Origin: Brevibacterium yomogidense
GTDB lineage: Bacteria; Actinomycetota; Actinomycetes; Actinomycetales; Brevibacteriaceae
DNA length: 64,000 nucleotides
Reading direction: 5' to 3'
Assembly (NCBI RefSeq): GCF_900163715.1
Contig: NZ_FWFF01000010.1
Coordinates: 1 to 64,000 of the forward strand
Each line of letters begins with the position of its first letter. Within the stretch, counting starts at the first letter, position 1. The position numbers and the translations under genes are program-made. Positions 37,335 to 46,174 of this stretch are shown one piece after another. The notes under the pieces were generated by a model. It was not told the DNA's origin and searched no databases. It worked only from the letters and a program-made list of their open reading frames with translations.

Positions 37335-38531
37335 TCACACCGACCCTTCCGCGGGACCTGCCGCCGCGTGGACCCGGGCCAGCGCGTCGGCGAACCGCCT
37401 GCGGATCTGAGGCGGTGGCGGACCCCCGCGCTGCGCACGGTGGAAGTCCGCGAAGACCTCTTCGTCCGTGCGGACGACCGCGGTGGAGGCGGATCCCGCT
37501 GCCGAGGTCCCGGTCGGCTCGTCGAGTCGGGTCCACGACATCCTGATGAATCCCGGGAACGCGGCCCGCAGCCGGTCGACCGCCCCGGGGATGCGCTGTG
37601 GGTCGGTGAGCTCTGCGGCGATGAGCGCCTCCTCGTGGTCCGCAGACTGCGACACGACGTCGTGGAGTGTGCCGCGCAGCGTGCGCACGGGCCGGAATTC
37701 GGGGACCGGGTGCGACGTGATCAGGGGCTTCCCGATCGCGCCCGAGTCGCTGAACTCGACTTCGACGACCTCCTTAGAGAAGCGGGCCTCGCCGAAGGAG
37801 AACGGCAGGGGAGAACCGCTGTACCGGACGTGGTCCGAGATCTCCTGCGGCCGGTGGAGATGGCCCAGCGCCGCATAGTCCGCGTCGTCGAAGACGGACG
37901 CGGGGGTGACACCGACATCGCCCAGAGACACATCGCGCTCGGATTCGCTCGACGTCGACCCCGCGACGAAGGCGTGGGCCAGGACGACGAGTCGGTCATC
38001 GGGGGAGTGGGAGTCCCTGCGCGCCCGGATGCGCTCCATCGCCGTGCTCAGAACAGCCGCGTGCGTGCGGCGTGCCGCGTCCATGCGCTCCCAGACGAGC
38101 GAGGGCTCGAGGTAGGGGATCCCGTGGATCGAGACCCCCGGGGTCGGATCCGCGTTCGGGAGCAGTGCTCCGTCGAACCCGATCCGCACCGGCCGCCGGA
38201 TGTCCGACAGGTGGGTGCGGAGGTGCACCCCGGCGCGTTCGAGGTGGTGCCGATTGAGCCCCAGCCGGACGAACGAGTCGTGATTCCCGCTCGATGCGAC
38301 CACCCGTGCACCCCGGTCCAGGAGCCCTGCGATCCCGTGCTCCCAGAGCCCCAGCGCGTCCGGGTGCGGGATCGCACGGTCGTAGACGTCCCCGGCGATG
38401 GCGATGACGTCGATGTCGCGTTCGTCGACGAGCGCGTGCAGCCAGTCGAGGAATGCGCGGTGCTCGTCCGTGAGGTCGACGCCGTGCAGCCGTCTGCCCA
38501 GGTGCCAGTCGGAGGTGTGGAGGATCCGCAT
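37335..38531 (-). CDS. sbcD: SbcD exonuclease subunit (Mre11-like nuclease)
   Basis: Manganese-dependent nuclease subunit of SbcCD. The 398-residue protein has the calcineurin-like phosphoesterase motifs: HTSDWHLGR near residue 5, IAIAGDVYDRAIP near 45, VVASSGNHDS near 78, VLAHAFVAG near 178 and YAALGHLHRPQ near 215, followed by a C-terminal capping domain. The ATG at 38529-38531 is chosen because the conserved N-terminus starts there and TACTGT lies exactly 7 bases upstream. It is followed after 3 bases by sbcC. SbcCD near the terminus is suggestive, as replication-terminus over-replication is a known SbcCD substrate in E. coli. Confidence 0.95.
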   Translation of the reverse strand: MRILHTSDWHLGRRLHGVDLTDEHRAFLDWLHALVDERDIDVIAIAGDVYDRAIPHPDALGLWEHGIAGLLDRGARVVASSGNHDSFVRLGLNRHHLERAGVHLRTHLSDIRRPVRIGFDGALLPNADPTPGVSIHGIPYLEPSLVWERMDAARRTHAAVLSTAMERIRARRDSHSPDDRLVVLAHAFVAGSTSSESERDVSLGDVGVTPASVFDDADYAALGHLHRPQEISDHVRYSGSPLPFSFGEARFSKEVVEVEFSDSGAIGKPLITSHPVPEFRPVRTLRGTLHDVVSQSADHEEALIAAELTDPQRIPGAVDRLRAAFPGFIRMSWTRLDEPTGTSAAGSASTAVVRTDEEVFADFHRAQRGGPPPPQIRRRFADALARVHAAAGPAEGSV

Positions 38532-38538
38532 GCGCTTC

Positions 38539-38544
38539 ACAGTA
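38539..38544 (-). promoter_or_regulatory. -10 box of a leaderless transcript (sbcD)
   Basis: TACTGT on the minus strand, 7 bases before the sbcD ATG. Confidence 0.5.
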
Positions 38545-38612
38545 GCCAACGCCACGGACACGGGCGTGCCCCTGCCCGTGCACCCCCTGAAGGCTGTGTC
38601 CTCGACCACTTG

Positions 38613-38618
38613 TACAGT
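38613..38618 (+). promoter_or_regulatory. Probable -10 box of pyc
   Basis: TACAGT on the + strand, giving a leader of about 45-50 bases before the ATG at 38672. Confidence 0.4.
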
Positions 38619-38671
38619 GGGGCTGTTCCGCAGGACGCGTCGTGAACCGGCGCCGGAAGAAACGAGTTCGA

Positions 38672-41600
38672 ATGTTCCGAAAGGTGCTTGTCGCCAACCG
38701 TGGCGAGATCGCCGTCCGTGCTTTCCGCGCTGCTTACGAGCTCGGCGCGGAGACCGTGGCCGTGTTCCCCTACGAGGATCGCAACTCCGAGCATCGGCTG
38801 AAGGCCGATGAGGCGTACCAGATCGGAGAGGAGGGGCACCCGGTCCGGGCCTACCTCGATGTCTCCGAGATCATGCGCGTGGCGAAGGAATCGGGAGCCG
38901 ACGCCGTCTACCCGGGCTATGGCTTCCTCTCCGAGAACCCAGATCTGGCCCGCGCGTGCGAAGAGGCCGGGATCACCTTCGTGGGCCCTCGCGCTGACGT
39001 GCTCGAGATGGCCGGCAACAAGGTCCATGCACTGGAGGCGGCGCGTCGAGCGGGCGTTCCGACCCTCGACTCGACCTCGCCGTCGGCAGACATCGACGAA
39101 CTGCTCGAGCAGGCCGCGGACATGGAGTACCCCCTGTTCGTCAAGGCCGTGGCAGGCGGCGGCGGGCGCGGTATGCGCCGCGTCGACTCCCACGACGGAC
39201 TGCTCGAGGCGCTCAAGGCGGCGATGCGAGAGGCGGAGGGCGCCTTCGGCGACCCGACCGTCTTCATCGAGCAGGCGGTGCAGCGTCCGCGCCACATCGA
39301 GGTCCAGGTGCTGGCCGACAACGACTCGAACGCGATCCACCTCTTCGAGCGCGACTGCTCCATCCAGCGCCGTCATCAGAAGGTCGTGGAGATCGCACCC
39401 GCGCCCAACCTGGACCCGGCGGTGGCGGATGCGCTGCGGAGCGACGCGCTCCAGTTCGCACGTGAGATCGACTACCAGAACGCGGGCACCGTGGAGTTCC
39501 TCCTCGAGACCGCGGGTCCGCGCGCCGGCAAGCACGCTTTCATCGAGATGAACCCCCGCATCCAGGTCGAGCACACGGTGACGGAGGAGATCACGGACAT
39601 CGATCTCGTCCAGTCCCAGATGCTCGTGGCAGCGGGCGGCACACTGGACGAACTGGGACTCTCCCAGGACATGATCCAGATCAAGGGCGCGGCGCTGCAG
39701 TGCCGCATCACGACGGAGGATCCCACCAACTCCTTCCGCCCCGACACCGGAGTGATCACCGCCTACCGGTCCGCCGGCGGCGCGGGTGTGCGGCTGGACG
39801 GCGGCACCGCGTACGCGGGTGCCGAGGTCTCCGCGCACTTCGACTCCATGCTCGTGAAGTGCACCACCCGCGGCCGCAGCTTCGAACAGGCGGTCGATCG
39901 TGCACGTCGTGCGCTCGCGGAGTTCCGCATCCGCGGCGTCGCCTCGAACATCGGCTTCCTGCGCGCAGTCCTCGCAGAGAAGAAGTTCCGCGACGGCGAC
40001 CTCGCGACGTCCTTCATCGACGATCATCCCCACCTCCTCGAGGCCCGCGTGGGCGCGGACCGCGGCTCGAAGATCCTCGAGTTCCTGGCCGATGTGACGG
40101 TCAACCGCCCCAACGGTGAGGCCCCGGTCTCCCTCGACCCCATCGACAAGCTGCCCGCCCTGCCGGAATCGCTCGCCGGAGCGACCGCGCCGGCAGGCTC
40201 CCGGCAGAAGCTCCAGGAGCTGGGTCCCGAAGGCTGGGCCAGGGCACTGCGCGAGCAGACCGCGCTGGCGGTCACGGACACGACGTTCCGCGACGCGCAC
40301 CAGTCACTGCTCGCCACCCGCGTGAGGACGAAGGACCTCGTCACTCCGGCGGAGTACGTCTCGAAGATGACCCCGGAGCTCCTGAGCATCGAGGCCTGGG
40401 GCGGAGCCACGTACGACGTCGCACTGCGCTTCCTCGCGGAGGATCCGTGGGAGCGTCTTGCGAAGCTGCGTGCGGCGGTGCCGAACATCAATCTCCAGAT
40501 GCTGCTGCGCGGCCGCAACACCGTGGGGTACACGCCGTACCCCACTGAGGTCACGGACGCCTTCGTCGCCGAAGCGGCGGACGTGGGCGTGGATGTGTTC
40601 CGCATCTTCGACGCGCTCAACGACGTGTCGCAGATGCGTCCGGCGATCGACGCGGTCCGCGCCACCGGGACGACAGTCGCCGAGGTCGCGCTCTGCTACA
40701 CGTCCGACCTCTCCAATCCGAACGAGTCGCTCTACACCCTCGACTACTACCTGCGACTCGCAGAGCAGATCGTCGAAGCCGGAGCACACGTCCTGGCTGT
40801 GAAGGACATGGCAGGACTGCTGCGCCCGGCCGCGGCCACCACACTCGTCACCGCACTGCGTGAGAACTTCGACCTCCCCGTGCACGTCCACACCCACGAC
40901 ACCGCCGGCGGACAGCTCGCGACTCTGCTCGCCGCATCCGCTGCGGGTGCGGATGCCGTCGACGCAGCCAGCGCCGCGATGTCCGGGACCACGAGCCAGC
41001 CGTCCATGTCGGCACTCGTGGCGTCTCTGGAGAACACGGAGCGCGACACGGGCCTCAGCCTCAGCGCCGTCGGAGACCTGGAGCCCTTCTGGGAAGCTGT
41101 GCGCAACGTCTACAAGCCGTTCGAGTCCGGGCTCCCGGGTCCGACCGGGCGCGTGTACCGCCACGAGATCCCCGGCGGGCAGCTCTCCAACCTCCGTCAG
41201 CAGGCCGTCGCTCTGGGCCTGGGGGAGAAGTTCGAGGAGATCGAGGCGATGTACGAGGCCGCGGACCGGATCCTCGGCCACCTCGTCAAGGTCACCCCGT
41301 CGTCCAAGGTCGTCGGGGACCTCGCCCTCCACCTCGTGGCGGTCGGCGCGGATCCGGATGAGTTCGAGCAGAACCCGCAGAAGTTCGACGTGCCGGATTC
41401 GGTCATCGGCTTCCTCAACGGGGATCTGGGCGACCCTCCGGGCGGCTGGCCCGAGCCCTTCCGGAGCAAGGCGCTCGAAGGACGCACGCACAAGGCTCCT
41501 GCCGCGGACCTCGAGGCCGACGACTCTGCGCTCCTGAACGAGTCGGGCACGACGCGCCAGGACACGCTCAACAGGCTGCTGTTCCCGCAGCCCCACAAGG

Positions 41601-42082
41601 AGTTCGGCCGGATGCGCGATCAGTACGGCGATCTCTCCGTGCTGGAGACGTCGCTGTACCTCTACGGACTCGAGGAGGGCTCGGAGTACAGCGTCGTCAT
41701 CGACAAGGGCAAGGCGCTCCTGGTCGGCATCCAGGCGGTCGGACCCGCCGATGAGCGCGGCATGCGGACGATCATGTGCACCCTGAACGGTCAGCTGCGT
41801 CCGATCTCCGTCCGTGATCGCAGTGTCGATGTGGATGTCGCCGCCGCAGAGAAGGCCGACCCGGACAACCAGGGTCACGTCGCCAGCCCGTTCGCCGGCG
41901 TCGTCACCCTCCAGGTCGAGACGGGTGACACGGTGAAGGCAGGCCAGACGGTTGCCACGATCGAGGCCATGAAGATGGAGGCTTCCATCACCTCGCATGT
42001 GGACGGAACCGTGTCCCGACTGGCGATCGGACCGGTCCAGCAGCTCGAGGGCGGCGACCTCGTCGTCGTGATCGATGGCTGA
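38672..42082 (+). CDS. pyc: Pyruvate carboxylase
   Basis: Biotin enzyme that makes oxaloacetate from pyruvate, bicarbonate and ATP, refilling the citric acid cycle. The 1136-residue protein has all domains in one chain: biotin carboxylase (MFRKVLVANRGEIAVRAFRA; AGGGGRGMR; IEMNPRIQVEH) to about 450, carboxyltransferase from about 530 (DTTFRDAHQSLLATRVRTKD; VHVHTHDTAGG with metal histidines), the tetramerisation region, and a C-terminal biotinyl domain with the biotinylated lysine in EAMKMEASI. The ATG at 38672 matches the usual N-terminus; a GTG at 38642 would add ten basic residues. It overlaps def by 8 bases. Confidence 0.96.
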   Translation: MFRKVLVANRGEIAVRAFRAAYELGAETVAVFPYEDRNSEHRLKADEAYQIGEEGHPVRAYLDVSEIMRVAKESGADAVYPGYGFLSENPDLARACEEAGITFVGPRADVLEMAGNKVHALEAARRAGVPTLDSTSPSADIDELLEQAADMEYPLFVKAVAGGGGRGMRRVDSHDGLLEALKAAMREAEGAFGDPTVFIEQAVQRPRHIEVQVLADNDSNAIHLFERDCSIQRRHQKVVEIAPAPNLDPAVADALRSDALQFAREIDYQNAGTVEFLLETAGPRAGKHAFIEMNPRIQVEHTVTEEITDIDLVQSQMLVAAGGTLDELGLSQDMIQIKGAALQCRITTEDPTNSFRPDTGVITAYRSAGGAGVRLDGGTAYAGAEVSAHFDSMLVKCTTRGRSFEQAVDRARRALAEFRIRGVASNIGFLRAVLAEKKFRDGDLATSFIDDHPHLLEARVGADRGSKILEFLADVTVNRPNGEAPVSLDPIDKLPALPESLAGATAPAGSRQKLQELGPEGWARALREQTALAVTDTTFRDAHQSLLATRVRTKDLVTPAEYVSKMTPELLSIEAWGGATYDVALRFLAEDPWERLAKLRAAVPNINLQMLLRGRNTVGYTPYPTEVTDAFVAEAADVGVDVFRIFDALNDVSQMRPAIDAVRATGTTVAEVALCYTSDLSNPNESLYTLDYYLRLAEQIVEAGAHVLAVKDMAGLLRPAAATTLVTALRENFDLPVHVHTHDTAGGQLATLLAASAAGADAVDAASAAMSGTTSQPSMSALVASLENTERDTGLSLSAVGDLEPFWEAVRNVYKPFESGLPGPTGRVYRHEIPGGQLSNLRQQAVALGLGEKFEEIEAMYEAADRILGHLVKVTPSSKVVGDLALHLVAVGADPDEFEQNPQKFDVPDSVIGFLNGDLGDPPGGWPEPFRSKALEGRTHKAPAADLEADDSALLNESGTTRQDTLNRLLFPQPHKEFGRMRDQYGDLSVLETSLYLYGLEEGSEYSVVIDKGKALLVGIQAVGPADERGMRTIMCTLNGQLRPISVRDRSVDVDVAAAEKADPDNQGHVASPFAGVVTLQVETGDTVKAGQTVATIEAMKMEASITSHVDGTVSRLAIGPVQQLEGGDLVVVIDG

Positions 42083-42566
42083 CCGTCCTATCCGGCACTA
42101 CGGCGATCCGGTCCTGCGCACGGTGTGCGCGCCGGTCACCTCGTTCGACGACTCGCTGCGCGTGCTCGTCCGGGATCTCGCAGACACTGCGGCTCCGGAC
42201 GGGCGCGCGGCGGTCGCCGCTCCGCAGATCGGGGTGGACAGGCGCATCTTCGCCTTCCACCTCGACGACAGGGTGGGACACGTCGTGAACCCGGTCGTCG
42301 TCCAGACCGGCGGGGAGCAGCGCGACATCGATGAGGGCTGCCTGTCCGTGCCGGGTCTCTGGTTCCCCACTCCGCGGTGGGAGTTCGCCGTCGTCGAAGG
42401 ATTCGACGTCGACGGCGAGCCGATCCGCGTCGAGGGCGAAGGAGTCTTCGCGCAGATGCTGCAGCACGAGACCGACCACCTCGATGGAACCGTCTACATC
42501 GAGACCCTCCCCAAGGAGCGGAAGCGGGAAGCACTGGCGGCAGTCCGCCGGGCGGACTGGTTCTGA
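42075..42566 (+). CDS. def: Peptide deformylase
   Basis: Removes the formyl group from N-terminal methionine of new proteins. The 163-residue metalloenzyme has the three family motifs: GxGxAAxQ replaced here by RAAVAAPQIGV, the cysteine ligand in EGCLSVPG (residue about 95), and the HETDHLDG histidine pair with the catalytic glutamate. The start ATG lies inside the pyc end (8-base overlap), so translation is probably coupled to pyc. This pairing is odd, because def usually sits near fmt; the genome may hold another copy. No recognisable defect in the active site. Confidence 0.92.
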   Translation: MADRPIRHYGDPVLRTVCAPVTSFDDSLRVLVRDLADTAAPDGRAAVAAPQIGVDRRIFAFHLDDRVGHVVNPVVVQTGGEQRDIDEGCLSVPGLWFPTPRWEFAVVEGFDVDGEPIRVEGEGVFAQMLQHETDHLDGTVYIETLPKERKREALAAVRRADWF

Positions 42567-42663
42567 CTCCCTGACACCGAGGGCCCCACAGAGGGCGCTC
42601 ACCGACGAAGCACCGGGTCCAGACGGCACAGACGGACCCGCAGACGTGAAGAAACGAGGGAAT

Positions 42664-43527
42664 ATGGCTATCGAACGCGCCGGAGTCGTGGGCTCCGGAC
42701 TCATGGGATCCGGCATCGCAGAGGTGCTCGCACGTGCGGGGCTCGACGTCGTCGTCCGCGACATCAGCGAGGAGGCCATCGCCTCGGGCCGCACCAGCAT
42801 CGAGAAGAGCCTCGAGAAGGGCGTGCAGCGCGGAAAGCTGTCCGCTGAGGACCGGGATGCCGCGCTGGCCCGTCTGCACTTCACCGTCGACATGGCGGAC
42901 TTCGCGGACCGCCAGCTGGTCATCGAGGCGGCGAGCGAGAACGAAGACGTGAAGAAGGCGATCTTCGCAGAGCTCGACACCGTGGTGACGGCGAAGGACG
43001 CGATCCTCGCATCGAACACGTCCTCGATGCCGATCATCCGCTTCGCACAGGCCACCGGCCGACCGGACCGCGTGCTGGGGATCCACTTCTTCAACCCGGC
43101 ACCCGTCCAGCCGCTGGTCGAACTCGTCGTCTCCGAGCTCACTGATCCGGCAGTCGTCGACGCGATGGACTCCTTCGCGACCGATGTGCTGGGCAAGGTG
43201 ACGATCCGTGCGTCGGATCGCCCCGGGTTCGTCGTCAATGCACTGCTGATCCCCTTCCTGTTCTCCGCGATCCGCATGGTCGAAGCAGGTCATGCGACGA
43301 AGGAGGACGTCGACCTCGGCATGGTGAACGGGTGTGCGCACCCGATGGGCCCGATCGCACTGGCCGACAGGGTGGGACTGGACACCTGCCTGTTCGTCGG
43401 GCAGAGCATCTACGAGGAGACGGGCGACCCGGCGGCGAAGCCGCCGGTGCTCCTGTCGCGCATGGTCGATGCGGGACTGCTCGGTGTGAAGACCGGACGC
43501 GGCTTCTACGACTACAGCGCGACGTGA
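42664..43527 (+). CDS. 3-hydroxyacyl-CoA (3-hydroxybutyryl-CoA) dehydrogenase
   Basis: NAD(P)-dependent oxidoreductase interconverting 3-hydroxyacyl-CoA and 3-oxoacyl-CoA. The 287-residue protein is the single-domain-pair form without hydratase: Rossmann loop GVVGSGLMGSGIAEVLARAG, IEAASENEDVKKAIF, SNTSSMPI and the catalytic GIHFFNPAPVQPLVE (His and neighbouring Glu), then the C-terminal domain DRPGFVVNALLIPFLF and GVKTGRGFYDY. The ATG at 42664 has AGGGA upstream. It follows def after about 100 bases and may share its transcript. Role in fatty-acid breakdown or butyryl-CoA metabolism cannot be decided here. Confidence 0.92.
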   Translation: MAIERAGVVGSGLMGSGIAEVLARAGLDVVVRDISEEAIASGRTSIEKSLEKGVQRGKLSAEDRDAALARLHFTVDMADFADRQLVIEAASENEDVKKAIFAELDTVVTAKDAILASNTSSMPIIRFAQATGRPDRVLGIHFFNPAPVQPLVELVVSELTDPAVVDAMDSFATDVLGKVTIRASDRPGFVVNALLIPFLFSAIRMVEAGHATKEDVDLGMVNGCAHPMGPIALADRVGLDTCLFVGQSIYEETGDPAAKPPVLLSRMVDAGLLGVKTGRGFYDYSAT

Positions 43528-43604
43528 CGAACCCGCGGTGATGAGTCCGCACTGACGGTTCCTCCGACGCGCTGAGAGCGCGCTGGAGAGCCGCCGGTGC
43601 CATG

Positions 43605-43650
43605 GCATGACGAAGGGTCCGGACCGATCGGTCCGGACCCTTCGTCATGC
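43605..43650. terminator. Perfect 46-bp palindrome between convergent genes
   Basis: The 46 bases are a perfect palindrome (two 23-base halves without a spacer) between the 3-hydroxyacyl-CoA dehydrogenase and the aminotransferase. As RNA it folds into the same hairpin from either strand, so it can end both transcripts. Confidence 0.85.
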
Positions 43651-43663
43651 GCTCCCCGTGCGC

Positions 43664-44944
43664 TCAGCTGCGGGGTGCCGCGACCGCTTCATAGGCGGCG
43701 ACGCGCACGCAGGCGGCGACGACCTCGGCCGCGGCCTCGACCTCTTCGAGAGGAGGCATGGTCGGCGCGATCCGGATGACTGCATCATCCGGATCCACGC
43801 CGTGGGGATGCGTGGCTCCCGCGGGCGTCAGCTTGACCCCGGCCTCGCCGGCCAGCTTCACCACGTGGGAGGCGGTGCCCGGCGGCACCGCGAGCGTGAT
43901 GAAGTACCCGCCGGACGGCTTCGTCCACGCGGCCAGGTCCTCCGGACCCAGTTCGCGGGAGAAGATCTCGTCCACCGCGGCGAACTTGGGGTTGAGCAGC
44001 TCCGCGTGCTTCCGCATGTGGCTGCGGACGCCCTCCGGGGAGCCGAAGAAGCGGGCGTGCCGGAGCTGGTTGATCTTGTCCGGGCCGATCGCCCCGGCCG
44101 CGGTGTGGCGCGCGAACCAGTCGACGATGGTGGGGGACCCGCCGACGAACGCGACGCCGGCACCGGCGTGCGTGATCTTGGACGTCGAGGCGAACACGAG
44201 AGGTCGATCCGGGTTGCCGGCCTCTGCTGCGATGCCCAGGACATCGATCGGCTCCGGGTGCGGCTCGCGCAGGTGGTGGAGCGCGTACGCGTTGTCCCAG
44301 AACACGGTGAAATCGCCTGCTGCGGCCTGCAGGGTCATCAGCTCACGGGTGCGGCGCTCCGAGATGGAGACGCCGATCGGGTTGGAGTGGACCGGTACGA
44401 CCCAGATGCCCTTGACAGTCGGATCGTCCGCGACGAGCGACGCGACCTGGTCCATGTCGGGGCCCTCCGCATCGGTGGCGATCGGCACGAGTTCGAAGCC
44501 CAGGGCCTCCGCCAGGCCGAAGTGTCGGTCGTATCCCGGCACGGGGCACAGCATCCTCACGGGGGTCCCCGCCCAGGGGCCCGCCGAATCGGGTCGCCCG
44601 TGGAGCATCGCGAAGGCGAGCGCATCACGCATGAGGGTGAGAGACGAATTGCCCTGTGCGAGCAGCTGGTCGGCGGGCACTGAGAGGAGGGGCGAGAAGA
44701 TCTCGCGCAGTTCCGGGAGTCCGTGCAGGCCGCCGTAGTTGCGGGTGTCCGTCCCGTCCGCCGACGCGGCGTCGGCACCCGTGACAGCAGTGAGGAGGCC
44801 GTCGGCGAGATCCAGCTGAGCCGCCGACGGCTTGCCCCGCGTGATGTCCAGGCTGAGTCCACGCGCGGCGAACCGCTCGTAGTCCGCCGTGGCGTTCTCG
44901 AGGCGCGACGCGATCTCTTGTGGGGTGAGCGAACTGAGCGACAT
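43664..44944 (-). CDS. aspT: Aspartate-type aminotransferase (MocR-like class I fold)
   Basis: PLP enzyme of the group that includes Corynebacterium glutamicum AspT, thought to interconvert aspartate and oxaloacetate. The 426-residue protein has the group marker SLDITRGKPSAAQLDLADG near residue 30, RNYGGLHGLPELREIF, PVPGYDRHFGLAEALGFE, the PLP-site DNAYALHHL and the Schiff-base lysine in FASTSKITHAGAG. The C-terminus has KPSGGYFI. The ATG at 44942-44944 has AAAGGG upstream. Proximity to pyc, which makes oxaloacetate, is consistent with an aspartate role, but the substrate is inferred. Confidence 0.9.
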   Translation of the reverse strand: MSLSSLTPQEIASRLENATADYERFAARGLSLDITRGKPSAAQLDLADGLLTAVTGADAASADGTDTRNYGGLHGLPELREIFSPLLSVPADQLLAQGNSSLTLMRDALAFAMLHGRPDSAGPWAGTPVRMLCPVPGYDRHFGLAEALGFELVPIATDAEGPDMDQVASLVADDPTVKGIWVVPVHSNPIGVSISERRTRELMTLQAAAGDFTVFWDNAYALHHLREPHPEPIDVLGIAAEAGNPDRPLVFASTSKITHAGAGVAFVGGSPTIVDWFARHTAAGAIGPDKINQLRHARFFGSPEGVRSHMRKHAELLNPKFAAVDEIFSRELGPEDLAAWTKPSGGYFITLAVPPGTASHVVKLAGEAGVKLTPAGATHPHGVDPDDAVIRIAPTMPPLEEVEAAAEVVAACVRVAAYEAVAAPRS

Positions 44945-45075
44945 GCGCGGGTCCCTTTCGAATCGGGGGAGTGCAGGAGGACCGGTACGCCCCAATCCTA
45001 GTCGTCTGCCGCCTGGTCGGGAGGAGACCTCGCTCGTGCCGGAGAGACGCTTGTGTTGCTGCCTCGCCGTTTGTG

Positions 45076-45081
45076 TAGTCT
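45076..45081 (+). promoter_or_regulatory. -10 box of a leaderless transcript (Ldh2-type dehydrogenase)
   Basis: TAGTCT in TGTGTAGTCT ends 7 bases before the ATG at 45089. Confidence 0.5.
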
Positions 45082-45088
45082 CGCTCAC

Positions 45089-46174
45089 ATGAGACGATTC
45101 GACCCCGCTTCCGTACGTGCCCAGATCGATTCGACCCTCCGAGGGTTCGGCGCTGATGACCACACGCGCACCGTGTGCACGGACGTCATGTACGACACGG
45201 ACCTCATGGGAGTCGACTCCCACGGGATCTCCATGCTTCCGTACTACGCCTCGGAGATCGCGAAGGGTCACATCGATCCGACCGCGGAGCCCGAGGTCGC
45301 GCACTCGTTCGGTGCGGTCGTCCGCGTCGACGGGAAGAGGGGTTTCGGCCACACCGGCGCGCACCTCGCCATGACCAGCGCGATCGAGGCTGCGGAATCG
45401 TTCGGCGTGGGCATCGGTGTCGTGGGGCAGACGAACCACTACGGCGCCGCGGGCTACTACGCGCGCATGGCGGCCGAGGCCGGACTCATGGGCATCTCAC
45501 TGTGCTCGACTGCGAACGCACTGCAGGTGCCGCACCGTGCCAAGGGCGCGCTCATGGGCACGAACCCGATCGCGTTCGCCGCGCCCGTCCCGGGGGAGGA
45601 GCCCGTCCTGGTCGACATGTCGACGACGACGGTTCCCCTCAACAAGGTCAAGCTCTACGGACTCCGCGGCGAGGACCTCCCGGAGGAGTGGGCCGTCGAC
45701 GGTGACGGCGCGCCCATCCATGATGCGCAGGAGATCTATTCCCGCCTGGAGTACGGCAAGGACGGGGGAGTGGGGCTCCTGCCGCTGGGCGGTCAGGGGT
45801 TCTTCACCGGTGGGCACAAGGGCTCCGCACTCGCGACGATGGTCCAGATCCTCTCCGCGGCGCTTCCGGGCGCAGGACAGCCGGGGAACGTCGACGGGTA
45901 CCAGGACATCGGCTACTTCTTCCTCGCCATCGATCCTGCTGCCTTCGGCGCTCCGACGGATGCGGGGGAGTACGTGCGCGAACTGCGAGACACCATCCGT
46001 GGGATGGAACCGCTCGATGCCGCAGAGCCGGTGCAGGCGACGGGGGACCGCGACTTCCTCACACGGGCAGAGCGGCTGGAGAACGGAGTGCCGCTCGCCG
46101 AGGCGCTGGTCGATCAGCTGCGTGCACTGAGCACCGAGTTGGACAGCGACTTCGCCCTCGTCGAGAGCGTGTGA
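45089..46174 (+). CDS. Ldh2-family malate/lactate/ureidoglycolate-type dehydrogenase
   Basis: NAD(P)-dependent dehydrogenase of the Ldh2/malate dehydrogenase 2 family, which is unrelated to the Rossmann-type enzymes. The 361-residue protein has GVDSHGISMLPYYASEI near residue 40, GVVGQTNHYGAAGYYARMA with the catalytic histidine, LCSTANALQVPHRAKGALMG (GTNPIAFAAP follows), DMSTTTVPLNKVKLY and FTGGHKGSALATMV. Substrate (malate, lactate, sulfolactate or a ureidoglycolate-like acid) cannot be assigned. The ATG at 45089 lacks a ribosome-binding site but has the leaderless TAGTCT box. Its stop overlaps the methyltransferase GTG. Confidence 0.88.
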   Translation: MRRFDPASVRAQIDSTLRGFGADDHTRTVCTDVMYDTDLMGVDSHGISMLPYYASEIAKGHIDPTAEPEVAHSFGAVVRVDGKRGFGHTGAHLAMTSAIEAAESFGVGIGVVGQTNHYGAAGYYARMAAEAGLMGISLCSTANALQVPHRAKGALMGTNPIAFAAPVPGEEPVLVDMSTTTVPLNKVKLYGLRGEDLPEEWAVDGDGAPIHDAQEIYSRLEYGKDGGVGLLPLGGQGFFTGGHKGSALATMVQILSAALPGAGQPGNVDGYQDIGYFFLAIDPAAFGAPTDAGEYVRELRDTIRGMEPLDAAEPVQATGDRDFLTRAERLENGVPLAEALVDQLRALSTELDSDFALVESV

